A DNA stretch of 64,000 nt from Isoetes taiwanensis (Eukaryota > Streptophyta > Lycopodiopsida > Isoetales > Isoetaceae), in the NCBI GenBank assembly GCA_021234155.1, contig JAJEKV010000109.1:2476738-2540737 (forward strand), written 5' to 3'. This document shows, one piece after another, positions 1-9,869 of this stretch; position 1 is the first letter of the stretch; each line of letters begins with the position of its first letter. A program made the translations under genes and the position numbers. The notes under the pieces were generated by a model. That model made no database searches and was not told the DNA's origin. It worked only from the letters and a program-made list of their open reading frames with translations.

Positions 1-184
1 AGTTCGAAAAGCACAGCCATTTTCCCTTAGGACTAACAAGAGATTCGAAGTCTTGGGGTATAGCCCACCAAGCAAGAGCTTCGAACAATTGGGAAAATTC
101 CCAATTTCTGGGTAGAATTTAGTTCCATGATAGATTGCTAGTGAAGTATAGCACCTTTCCCAACCTAAATTGCCAAAAACTAGG

Positions 185-470
185 CCACCCCCTCACGAGT
201 GCGCCCAAACACCATTAGGTTCAAAAACCGATTTCGCCAAAGACCGCGTGGTGAGTGGTTGACCTCCGCTGACATAGTTAGGTGTCCCAATTAATTAAGA
301 TAATGGTGTAGTTTGGCTTATTCCCTTAGTTCTAGATAGGTTTGTATGTTATAACACTAAGAAACTCCTCAGAATTGTAAAATAGCCTCGAGCGGTCGAC
401 CCCTCACGAGTGCCTGCACCCTTTAGGTTGGTAATCCAACCGCCCAAAGCATGGTGTGTGAGTGGTGGGT
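185..470. repeat. Stem-forming motif, copies 1-2 of 5 (element A)
   Basis: Two copies of a motif of about 75 bp lie at 185-264 and 398-470. Each begins with a CCACCCCTCACGAG-like arm and ends with a complementary TGTGTGAGTGGT-like arm. Between them is an internal ACCCATT..GGTTTGCAAACC-like segment that can also pair. Three further copies follow ORF1. The arms are better preserved than the sequence between copies, which suggests selection for structure or recent duplication. The role is unknown. Confidence 0.72.
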
Positions 471-583
471 GTTTTGAAGTATGGTGAACCCAAATGAATG
501 CCCCCTGCACCTTCGCTAATGCCCTAGTTTGTTTTTTTTTTTCCCATATGAATTGCGTGTCCCAACCCTAAATCCCACCTCCC

Positions 584-606
584 TATAAATAGAAAATTAG
601 GGTTTC
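584..606 (+). promoter_or_regulatory. TATA and telo-box module upstream of ORF1 (element A)
   Basis: TATAAATA at 584-591 is followed by TTAGGGTTT at 598-606, about 45 bp before the ORF1 ATG at 651. The LTR promoter of this family has the same pairing of TATA with an ATTAGGGTTTT telo-box, so this looks like a second, internal plant-type promoter. The motifs are seen; the activity is inferred. Confidence 0.5.
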
Positions 607-650
607 CATTTTACCCCCACCTTCCCGGGAGAACAGCTTCGCCCAAGAAG

Positions 651-1844
651 ATGATCTTCAGCGCCAAAGCTCAAAACCCGACAAACAAAAGCATGGCACC
701 GGACGAAACAGACGCCGCGAAGGTTGTGCCACCCTGGCATGTGAGCTTCAAGAGCGAGCCGTCCGACGTAAGGCCGACGGGAGGCAAGTGCACATCGGGA
801 AGAGGAGGCACCGTTGAACCACCTAACCCTAACCCCGAGGAGCAGGAATGTATCGGAGAACCTTGATCGGAGGCTGGACGCCGGGCGGAAGCGATCGGAG
901 GGAGCCGCCGAGGGAGATCTTTTGGGGATAATGAGGAACCAGAGCAGGTGAAAGAAGAAGAAGAAGAGGGAAAGGGAAGAAGGCGAGCCGAGGGAAATCC
1001 AAGGCGAGCGCCTGAGGGAAAAGGAAGAGCTTAAGAAAGAGGAGGGAGGAGAAGGAACGTAAGAGGGAAGAAAGGAGGAAGCGAAAGAGGAGCCGGAGAG
1101 GGTGAGAGCGGAGAAGGGTAAGGACCCGAAGTGCCGCATGAGAAGCCAAGAAGAAGAAGACACCGGGCCAAGGCAATAACCATACAGAGCCGGATCCCGA
1201 AGCCCCCATCTTCGTCCGACCAACCCGAGGAGGGAGCGGAGGACATTTAACCAGAGAGACTTCGGCCCTTCAAACCCAATAACGGAGGATGAAGACCCCT
1301 GCGGGCTAACGTGACCGCCTTATCTAAATGGTCGCCGCCAAGCACCCCAAATGACAAAGATTCAAGAAACCAAGGCAGCAGAGGGAGTCCTATATACCGG
1401 GTTTGACTTGCAAGCATCGAAGGAGCTAAAGGAGTATATCAAGGCATACGAAAATGCATGAAGAATACTCCAAATATTACTTAAGAACACAGAGTGAAGA
1501 CCATTGAGGGAGGTCGGCCAACGAAGAAGAACACGTTGAAGCGCCCACGGAATCATAACCCCTCCGAAGAAGCGATGAAAAGGCCGGGCGGACTCAAAAT
1601 TAGCGAGGGCGGCCCAAGAAATTAAGCACTTCCAGCCAGAGCTATGGCTTCCTCATTCCCGAGCCCCTTTGCACGCCTAACAAGGGAGATTTTGCAGGAG
1701 TTCGACCCATCCAAACGGGTCACGGACGACATGTTGCTCGCGACTGCAGAGGCGTCGGAGAAAGACATCGCACATTACGCCGAAGACTTCATTTGCGTGT
1801 GCTCAACACGCTAAGAGAGTGACTTGTATGCCCAAGGATATTAG
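651..1844 (+). pseudogene. Extra ORF1 upstream of gag (element A), unknown function
   Basis: I do not recognise this reading frame. It starts at the ATG at 651 (MIFSAKAQNPTNK), passes through a very purine-rich middle section (roughly 900-1,150) coding runs of Glu, Lys and Arg, and ends with DLYAQGY and a TAG stop at 1,842-1,844. The same start and end, with the same composition, occur in element B at 23,087-24,202, which argues for a real protein of about 390 residues. Several indels break the frame here. The end of the frame includes a MASSF..LTREILQEFDPSK-like segment that looks alpha-helical. Chromoviruses do not normally have an ORF between the leader and gag. A nucleic-acid-binding or structural role would suit the charge, but that is a guess. 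Confidence 0.55.
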
Positions 1845-2016
1845 ACTAGCTCGGTTTATTAAGAAGGAGATTTTTGAACTATTGTAAATGACCTTTTCTT
1901 TGGTATAAGTCTATAATTTTGATAAATAAATAAGTCCAATCGAGTTTAAATAGGGTGTATTGCCGAATTCTACATTTAGAAATAGCAAAGTTCGGAACAA
2001 ACCAGGCATTTTGATT

Positions 2017-2502
2017 CCACCCCTCACGAGATGCGCCCAAACCCATTCGGGTTTGCAAACCGATCCCACCCCGGCACACTTTGGTGAGTGGTTGAGCATG
2101 GTTTGGTGCCAAATCTTGCCTAAATGCGAGAAAGTAGGTATACTATTCGACCTAACTCATCCCGATTAGTAGGAATTGACCCCTAATCTGTCCAAATTGG
2201 CCAACGCCGAAGTCAAATGGAGCTCCACCACTCACACGAGCGCCCTGACCCATTTGGTTTGGAATTCGATTCCACCCTGGCGCACTGTGTGAGTGGTCGA
2301 ACCCCAAACTCCACTACAACTTGCCCAAATAAGGCGAGTAAAGGCTCAATCCTATCTATCTCGATGAGATATCCGGGATTATGTCTTTAGTTCTCTAGTT
2401 TAGCATCATTAGTGACCTAAACAGCAGTCCACCCCTCACAGAGCGCCCCAACCAGTTGGGGTTTGCAAACCCATCCCACCTCGGCGCATTGTGTGAGTGG
2501 TC
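2017..2502. repeat. Stem-forming motif, copies 3-5 of 5 (element A)
   Basis: Copies lie at 2,017-2,094, 2,225-2,299 and 2,429-2,502, spaced about 200 bp apart between ORF1 and ORF2. Each has a left arm CCAC(C/A)CCTCAC(AC)GAG and a right arm GTGTGAGTGGT, with the middle GGTTTGCAAACC-like core clearest in copies 3 and 5. Element B holds the same five in the same order. Confidence 0.72.
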
Positions 2503-2650
2503 TCGTCCGAATTGATCCAAGTTGTCCTTAGACGAACCAAAATCATTGCTTAGGGACCCTTAGGAGCATTTCCAAGCTCAGCTAGCCTATAAATCATACC
2601 TCTAGACCCCAGAAAGCCAGAGAATTGTAAACCTAAAATTTTGCCAAAAT

Positions 2651-2670
2651 TAGGGTTTTGCCTATAAAGG
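2651..2670 (+). promoter_or_regulatory. Telo-box and TATA module upstream of ORF2 (element A)
   Basis: TAGGGTTTT at 2,651-2,659 is followed directly by TATAAAGG at 2,663-2,670, about 115 bp before the ORF2 ATG at 2,783. The stretch is conserved in element B at 25,002-25,022. This repeats the arrangement seen before ORF1 and in the LTR. A second internal promoter is inferred. Confidence 0.5.
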
Positions 2671-2782
2671 GAACCCAAGTGTCATTTGCACCTTCCAACC
2701 TCGCTCTCGCGCTCCAAGCCGATTTCCCCGATCCTTAGGGCGCTCAAGATCCGTCATCGTCATCCCAAGCTCCTCGGTGCTC

Positions 2783-4276
2783 ATGGCCACTTCTTCATTC
2801 AAGCGATGGTACGGCCACGACTCATGTGGTCAAGCCGACATCGAATGGGTCTTCAGTGTCTTCCGAAGGGAACTTGACATTGAGGCCACCATCAACGCCA
2901 CTCCCTTCTACCGAACATCATGTCCGAAGTTCCATGCCAAGATAGGACCCTTTTGGTAGAACTCCCACCTTGTGTAGGGTATTTTGCACCTAACACGCCC
3001 TCAAGTCAGCCACCAAGATATCCCAAATGTAGATAAGTACTTAGAGAATAAAGCAGTCCGCCTTCCCAACTACATGTCCATCTCTGTCAATAGGGAGGAG
3101 GTACTTCTCCTATCCGCAGTTTGAGCCATCTTTCTATCTCTTTGGGTCAAACCCGGATAGGGGAACCCTCGGCGACCTTTAGAAGTTGAACCCATAGCCA
3201 TGGCCGCAGCAGAGGAGGAACGGATGCGGACTCGAGTACGAGCAAGAAGAAGAGGAGGAGGATGAATACTGAATCGAACCGGAAGACACGGATCTAGAAC
3301 AAGAGAAGGCAGACAAAAGCGGAACAGATCCAAAACTTCGAAGAGGGATCATGCGAGCAACAAGAAGAGCCCCACCACGGGGAGGGCATTACAAGCTTGA
3401 CGGTGTTCATAGCAAAGAGGCATATCTAACCCTTCACGACATCAAGAATCTTCCCGGTGCAGTTATTGCAGGCCTTAGGGTAGATGAGATTTTACACCTT
3501 CTACGACAAAGAAAGATCTCGACGACTTCATCGATCGAGAAGCCCGGGACTTCCCTATCAAGATAAGAGAAGCTGTGACCTTCACCGGGCGAGACATCAT
3601 CGATATAGAAGCTTACCCGGGCATCGCATGATGATGGCGAAGGGAATTGCCCTCGGAGGAGGAGTTCATGGCAATTCGTGAACAAATGGGCATCAAAGGC
3701 AAGTCCACATCAGCATTATTACCGAAGCTCGCCCAACACCCATCCCGGCGGCATGGAGGCGATCAACCTAAGGAGGTCTGGTGCACCAAGACTTCGAGAG
3801 CTAGAGGAGATCCCAGTGGATGACTTCGGGGAAGGCACAGGCAACTTCCTCGTCTCCTGGAAAGAAACAGGGCATGATAAGGCGCCGATACTACCCACCG
3901 TTTTCTTTGGGCCGATCGAAGAATAGCGGTTATTCACCGCCAATTTAGCCCAAGAGGTGAAGAAGGGGTCTTTATGCTTATCGCCCTCTCAGGGTTCGGA
4001 CACCATGCACGATTACCTCCAAACATCGACCATGTTGTCCTGATCAAGAGAGCGATTGCATTGACCATCTTTGACTTTGCAATCCCTTATAGGCTATAGG
4101 CGATTGGCGTGATACCAAGAGATACATCAGATAGGAGAATTCAAGACATGGAGGCAGTACTCCAAGGAGGAACGTCAACAAATATTCTCAGGAACTTAAC
4201 AGGGTCATTAGGTACGGCCCAAGTGAAGAAATTTTTGGAGGACCACCCTGATTACCTCAAGAAATTTCAAGAGTAA
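2783..4276 (+). pseudogene. Extra ORF2 upstream of gag (element A), unknown function
   Basis: I do not recognise this frame. It starts MATSSF at 2,783. Comparison with element B lets it be followed through short indels to a TAA stop at 4,274-4,276, where it ends in TAQVKKFLEDHPDYLKKFQE. The full product would be about 490 residues. Visible parts are an N-terminal acidic segment with WVFSVF, a Gly/Pro/Phe stretch (KIGPF), a hydrophobic AIFLSLG-like segment near 3,130, then a basic cluster (KKRRRMN in copy B). It is not the gag protein, which lies further right with its own conserved segments. A captured host gene or an accessory factor is possible; nothing in the sequence decides between them. 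Confidence 0.55.
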
Positions 4277-4325
4277 AAGTCTATTAATTTGCATGTAAAA
4301 GCTTATTATATATGAATATAATATA

Positions 4326-6251
4326 CAAGAAATTGTTAAGTTTAGGGTCTACAAAAGATGACGTAGTATAAAAGTTTACTTGGAAATCTCCAAGATTTCT
4401 TGGTCCCTTGAAAATTACCTTAAATTCTTAAGATTCTATCTAGATTCCTTTAGATTCTCAGAGATTCCTTTAGATTCTTAAGATTCTATCAAGATTTCCT
4501 TTAGATTATCCAAGAATCCATGAAAACACGGCCAACATGAAAGATTCCCCTTCAAAACACATCCAGTGTGAGAGATTCCCCTAGATTCTTAAGATTATAC
4601 AAAGATTCCCCTACATTTTTGAAGGTTCCTTTAGATTCTGCAATATTCTATGTAGATTCTCCTTAATTTTCGTAAATTCTATGAAGATTCCCCTAGATTC
4701 TCCAAGATTCTATCAAGATTCCTCTCGATTCTCAAAGATTTTATAAACATTTCCTCAGGTTCCCCTAAATTTCCTAAGATTCTCTTGAGATTCCCCTAGA
4801 TTTTCAAAGATTATCCCAAAATTCCTCTAGATTTTTTAAGATTCCATGTAGATTCTCTTAGGTTTTCCAAGATTCTATAAAGATTCCTCTAGAATCCCTA
4901 ATATTCTTTTGAGATTCCTCCAGATTCTCCAAGATCCCATGAAGATTCCCCTAGGTTTTAAATATTATCCCATGATTCCTCTAGGCTCCCCAAAATCCTA
5001 TGAAGATTCTCCTAGATTACCTAACATTCTCTAAAGATTCTCTTAGATTCTTTAAGTTTCCATCGAGATTCCCTTAGATTCTCAAAAATTTTAAAAAGAC
5101 TCCCCTAGATTCCCAAAGATTCTCTTGAGATTCACTTAGATTATCCTAGATTTCCAAAGATTCTCTTAGATTCCTTAAAGTTCTACAAAAATTCCCCTAG
5201 ATTCTTAAGATCCTACGAAGATTCCCCAAGATTCTCCAAGATTCCATCTAAATTCCTTAGATTCTTAAAGGTTTCATGAAGATTCTTTTAGATTCTCCTA
5301 TGTTCCCAAAGATTTATTTAAGACTCCCTAAGATTCTCTAAAGATTCCCCTAGATTCTAAAAGAATACCCCAAGATTCCTTAGATTCTCCAAAATTCTAT
5401 AAAGATTCTCCTAGATTCTCCAAGATTCCATCAAGATTACTCTAAATTCTCAAAGATTTTAGGAACATTCCCCTAGATTCCCAAAGAACCTAGATTCTAT
5501 GAAGATTCCCTGAGAATCCCCAAGATTCTATCAAGATTCCTCTAGGTTCCTAAAAGGTTTATAAAGATTCCCTTAGATTCCCTTACATCCTGTAAAGATT
5601 CTCTTAGATCCCATCAACTTACCATAGATTCCTTGAAACTCGAAGATTCCAAGAAGATTCTTAGTATTCGATCATGTTGACCCCAACTGTGACAAAATAC
5701 TGCCAAAGCACTACTCATTGGAAAGCTCTCGACGAGAGGAATCCAATGGCGTGGGCCCGACCTTCATCCGACCCCTCTACTGCAAGCTACGTGTCTTTGA
5801 AGGCGATTAACAGAAGGAAGCTTCCTAGAAAGTCCATTCATAAATACTTTGCCACCTCACTACTTTTTTTTTATTAATGAGGGTGCCACCTCACCTCCTT
5901 TAAAAGGAAAAAACCAATTTAATATTAAAAAGTTAATGGCTAAGATTGATGTCACCTTTTGATCTAACGGTTGAAATCTGTTGCACCAAATTCATTTTTT
6001 TGACACCTTCCTTGCACCTTCCTCACAAAAATCAAGGGCTAAGATTAACCCTCCCCTTTCGATCCAACGGTCCGGGGATGTGGTGCATGCCCCATGCATA
6101 CCCATGTATGCCCATCATGGCCATCCATGCACCCCAATGAGGTGGCATTATCCTGGCCTTCCATTTTGTGATTGGACGGCTGGGATGAATCTCTATGAAC
6201 ATGCCCATGGGATGACAAAACACACATCTAATACGTGTATATATATTAGTG
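4326..6251. mobile_element. 1.9-kb insertion in element A, absent from element B
   Basis: Left of 4,326 and right of about 6,251 the sequence is collinear with B at 26,640-26,700, where the two sides join directly (AATATAATATAT then ATCTCTTTTG). The insertion therefore entered A after A and B separated, or was lost from B. It contains a 1.28-kb minisatellite and then about 580 bp of unique sequence, in which an AACGG-containing phrase occurs twice (near 5,970 and 6,065). AT-rich borders hide any target-site duplication, and I see no clear terminal repeats, so its class is undetermined. Confidence 0.75.
4381..5665. repeat. Degenerate 31-bp minisatellite made of ~10-bp subunits
   Basis: About forty degenerate units of roughly 31 bp. 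Each is built from three subunits on the pattern AGATTCCCCT, AGATTCTCCA, AGATTCTATGA (10+10+11 bp). The AGATT word recurs about every 10.3 bp over nearly 1.3 kb. It is not a CRISPR array: there are no unique spacers and the units are degenerate. The phased AT/GC pattern at helical pitch predicts unusual curvature or nucleosome phasing. Confidence 0.88.
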
Positions 6252-6337
6252 ATATCTCTTTTTGTATATAATTGCTCCCTCAAATTGTATAAGCAAGTAA
6301 AACAACGTAACACACAAAACAAGAACTAATGATCAGA

Positions 6338-7500
6338 ATGTACTCTAATGTGCATGCAACTAGAGTACCTAGAAACCTTGATGAACACAAAAATGAGAAC
6401 AACAACGCGTTCCGCCAAGGCGCTTCCGGTAGTAGGAATTTGCGCTCGTAATTGCGGTAACACCGAGGAGGAGGAGCTATCCCAAATCGACCGACATCCA
6501 CGACATAAGGGCATTGCTAGCGTGGGCCGGCGGCAATAGGAGACGGACCGTAATGTGCCCTTAGGAAACGCCGGTGGCGGCCTAACAAAGGCAACGAAGG
6601 AAGAGAAGCAGAGGGAGAAGATCTCCTAGCTCGGGATCCTCAAGTTCGGCTTCGGATCTGGACTTCGGCGAGATCGGAAGAAGCGAGAAGAAGAAACACG
6701 AGGTCCCAGCAGGATCCAAACCGTGATTGAGGACCGATCACGGACCGATTATCGAAGAAAGTTGACTCCCTTAGTAATGTGTGGAAAGCCGAAAGTTAAA
6801 GCGCTGTGAAAAAAACAGATCCGAATGGAAGCAGAGGCATGGCTGGATGAGATGAGTGAGTATGGCAACGCCTATGGCATGAAAAGATAAAGACAAAGCG
6901 AGGGTAGCAACAACAAACCTGGGGGTGCGGCTAGAATTTGGTGGGCCAGGGTATGCCAAAGCACATAAACAGCAGGACGATGCAAGTTCGGGAAGTTCGC
7001 GAAGCGTTCAAAACATCATTATGTACCAAGAGAACATAAGTGCAACATGATGCAGCGATTCTATAGGTCGCTAACAGAGGCAAATAAATCATCAGTAAAT
7101 ACACGGAGGAATTCATGAGACTAAGGCTTTATGTGCCAAAGTTGAGTGAAAAGCATGCGGTGGGAAGGCTATATTGAAGGTTTGAACGATGAGATCCGCA
7201 AGCTTGTAAGGGCAATAAACCCAAGTCCGTGGTCGAGGCGTAACAAAGGCCATAAGTTTGCAAGGAACAGTCCACAAGAGCAGGCATCAAGACAACAATA
7301 TTTCGGGATAAGGGAAAAACACGAGGGGCTATAGCCCAAGGCGGCAAAGATAGCTAGCAAGGCGCAGTACAATTCAAATTATGGGAAGCAAGGCAACACA
7401 AGTAGTGGCAAAGGGGGAAAAACAGGTAAGCTTCAAGGAGCAAGGAGCCAAGTCTAACTACTCCCAGCGGTAAAGGCAATTTCTGCAAGATCCATTCCCA
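6338..7500 (+). pseudogene. gag: Gag (element A), frame-broken
   Basis: This is the structural capsid protein of the retrotransposon, starting MYSNVHA at 6,338. Recognisable parts in order are a basic N-terminal half, AARIWWARVC near 6,925-6,955, HYVPRE and CNMMQRFY near 7,020-7,065, RLRLYVPKLS near 7,118-7,150, and YIEGLNDEIRKLVRAI near 7,170-7,215. This is the usual layout of the retrotransposon gag domain. After that comes a Gly/Ser/Lys-rich tail where a zinc knuckle would be expected, but only a partial C..H..C pattern (NFCKIHSQGEKQEC) is visible. Numerous indels shift the frame. Copy B at 26,766-27,960 is similar. Confidence 0.78.
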
Positions 7501-7754
7501 AGGAGAAAAGCAGGAATGTATAGAAGCAGTTGTGTTTCAGATGCTTCCGCCAGGGGCATAGGACCAACAATTGCCCCCCCGATTATGAATGCGGCATTGG
7601 CGAGCTGGGATGGGAGACACCATCGGACGCAGATGACGACGGCGAAACGCGGGATTACATCCATGGTGAGTGTCACATCTTTCACGGCTATTGATACGGG
7701 GAATGCAGAAATTGATATATAAGGTAATCTCAACGGTAGGAAAAGCCCAAGAGA

Positions 7755-8060
7755 AATCCTTTATAGTATTGATAGACTCGAAGCGGTCATAATTTTGCAT
7801 CCCCTAGGATGGTAAGCATGTTGAAGTTAAAGCCGCTAAAGTCCAAGCCGGGCCGGTGGTGTTAGCCAATGGAGCAATTAGGCACTGGCCGGGGAAGAGA
7901 ATAAACTTCAATGTAGACTTGCAGTGTTAATGTTGCATTGGGAGGCGAGAAGTCATGAATATAGGCAAGTATGATCTCATTATTGGGATGGAATATCTTG
8001 GACCAGCGGGAGCAATCATCGATTGTGGGAAGCGTAAAGGTGACCTTAACAACGCATGAA
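7755..8060 (+). pseudogene. pol: Aspartic protease domain of Pol (element A)
   Basis: This is the retroviral-type protease that matures Gag-Pol. The catalytic Asp-Ser-Gly region falls near 7,770 and reads IDS followed by a damaged glycine codon, then HNF. The intact counterpart is in element B. Downstream, MVSMLKLKPLK, VVLANGA and a DLIIGMEYLG-like segment (near 7,965-8,000) match the second half of the fold. It follows gag by about 250 bp and precedes the reverse transcriptase by about 310 bp, with no separate start visible, so gag and pol were probably one polyprotein. One or more frameshifts occur within it. Confidence 0.75.
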
Positions 8061-8374
8061 GGGCAAGGTCATCCGAAATCCACAGTAAAAAGTAACCCCA
8101 ATCATGCAATGCATGAGTAGTGAAAAAAATTGCTTAAGTGCATAAGAAAGCGGCCGGTGGCCTATCTCCTTAAGCTTGAGCTCCAAGATCGAGAGCCTGA
8201 GGAGGGAGATAAAGAGATCAAAAGAATCTAGCAAACTTCCGTGCCAATAGCAAACTTGATCGAGGGAATTTCTGACTTGTTCCGATGAGATTAATGACTT
8301 CCGCCCTATAGAGAGTCGAGTGTGAAATAGCACTTGAACACAGGGATTAAGCCTACAAGCAAGGCACCTTATAG

Positions 8375-9600
8375 GATGTCAACAGAGGAGTTGACAGAGT
8401 TAAAAAGCAGTTGCAAGAATTGCTAGACCTAGGGTTCATAAGACCTAGTGTCTCCCGTTGAGCCCCTATTCTCTTTGTGAAGAAGAAGGATGGGAGCCTT
8501 AGGATGTGCATTGATTTACCGGTTAAATAAGCACACCATCAAAAATAAGTATGCCTTGCCTAGGTGGGATGACTTAATGGATCGGGTTGCGGGAGCAAAG
8601 ATCTTCTCCAAAATAGATCTGGTCCGGGGATATCACCGAGATTAGGATCAAGGAGGAAGACATTCATAAGGCGGCGTCAGGGACAAGATATATAAAGTAC
8701 CTATGAGTTCCACGGTTATGCCCTTTGGATTGTCTAATGCACCAAAGAATAACATTCATGAGGTTAACTAACGACGTCTTGGCTTAATTTCTAGATTCCT
8801 TCATCATAGTCTTCCTTTATTATCTTGGTTTACGCGGCAAGTCACGTGGAGGAGCATGCCCAACACTTGAGGAAGGTGCTTGAAAAGTTAAGAAGGCATC
8901 AACTCTTTAAGTTATCGAAGTGCCACTTCAAGAACGGAAAAGAGTGGAGTACTTGGGGCCGCGTGATCACAAAGAAGGCATTTCCCGCACCCAGCGAAGA
9001 TAGAAGGCGTGATCGGGCTGGCGGCACCAAAGAATACGATGCCCGTGAAGTCAGGGGAGCTTCCTAGGGCTAGCGAGGCTATTATAGAAGATTTGTGAAG
9101 AATTTTGCCAAAGATAGCGGCGCCATTAACGGATCTCACAAAAAAGGTGGGAAGATAAAAGATTGGGCAGCCCATTGGCAAAACAAGGCCGAAAAGCATT
9201 TGAGACTGGAAGGAAGCTTTGACGACGGGCTGGCCATGATTGGTCTTACCGATCCCACCAAAGATAAGCTCAGAAAGCTAATCGGATGCTAGCTTGGATG
9301 CTGACGAGCAGTCTCATCAAGGAGGAAAAGAGTAGTGGCCTATGATTCCAAAAGAAGTTGAATCCGGCGAAGCCGCTTTTATCTCCAACGCACATGATCG
9401 GGGAAGCTCCACGGCTATAGTAAGGGCTTTAAGAATTTGGAGGCATTATTTATTAGGAAGAAAAATTCCAGTTAGACCACGGATCATCAAGCCTCAATAT
9501 ATATTTACGCACCCGCTCCTTAATTTGAGGCAAAAAGGAGATGGATAGAATTCTTGGAAGAATATGACTTTGAGATAAGTTATAAGCCGGGGAAGCTCAA
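8375..9600 (+). pseudogene. pol: Reverse transcriptase and RNase H (element A)
   Basis: The RT part shows [13 protein letters not shown], then [14 protein letters not shown] (about 8,475-8,515), then a broken MPFGLSNAP (about 8,715-8,745). The catalytic FLDD segment near 8,810 reads VFLYYLG, so both Asp codons are lost or misread. Connection residues HLRKVLEKLRRHQLF and LSKCHF follow. RNase H shows VVAYDSKK (about 9,330-9,360), IWRHYLLGRK (about 9,435-9,465), an LNLRQ segment and EYDFEISYKPGKLNVV (about 9,558-9,608). Together these are typical of chromovirus Pol. Frameshifts recur every 50-150 bp. Confidence 0.85.
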
Positions 9601-9869
9601 TGTGGTTGTGATGCCCTTTCGGGGATGCCATTTCCAAACAGCAATTCATTGTAGCGCCATATCAACACTTGTAAGTGAGTTTGGCAAGAAGATTGAGGAA
9701 ACATTGCCGAGCCGGACCTCGACTTCAAAGGAAGTTTGGGCCAGCCTTTCCAAAGAGGCCCGGGGCCAGGCAAGGAAAGGGAGATGTTCAGCACTACAAG
9801 AAGGAAGGAAACTTGCTATATTATAAAACAAATTGTGTGTACCAAAATCTTCGCAAGTTAGAAAGCTAT

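Noticed and set aside
597-1223. Long minus-strand frame rich in Ser, Phe and Leu
   Set aside because: It is the mirror of the purine-rich part of ORF1 on the plus strand; the composition explains the lack of stops.
4381-5665. CRISPR array
   Set aside because: Units are degenerate and contiguous with no unique spacers; this is a plant minisatellite.
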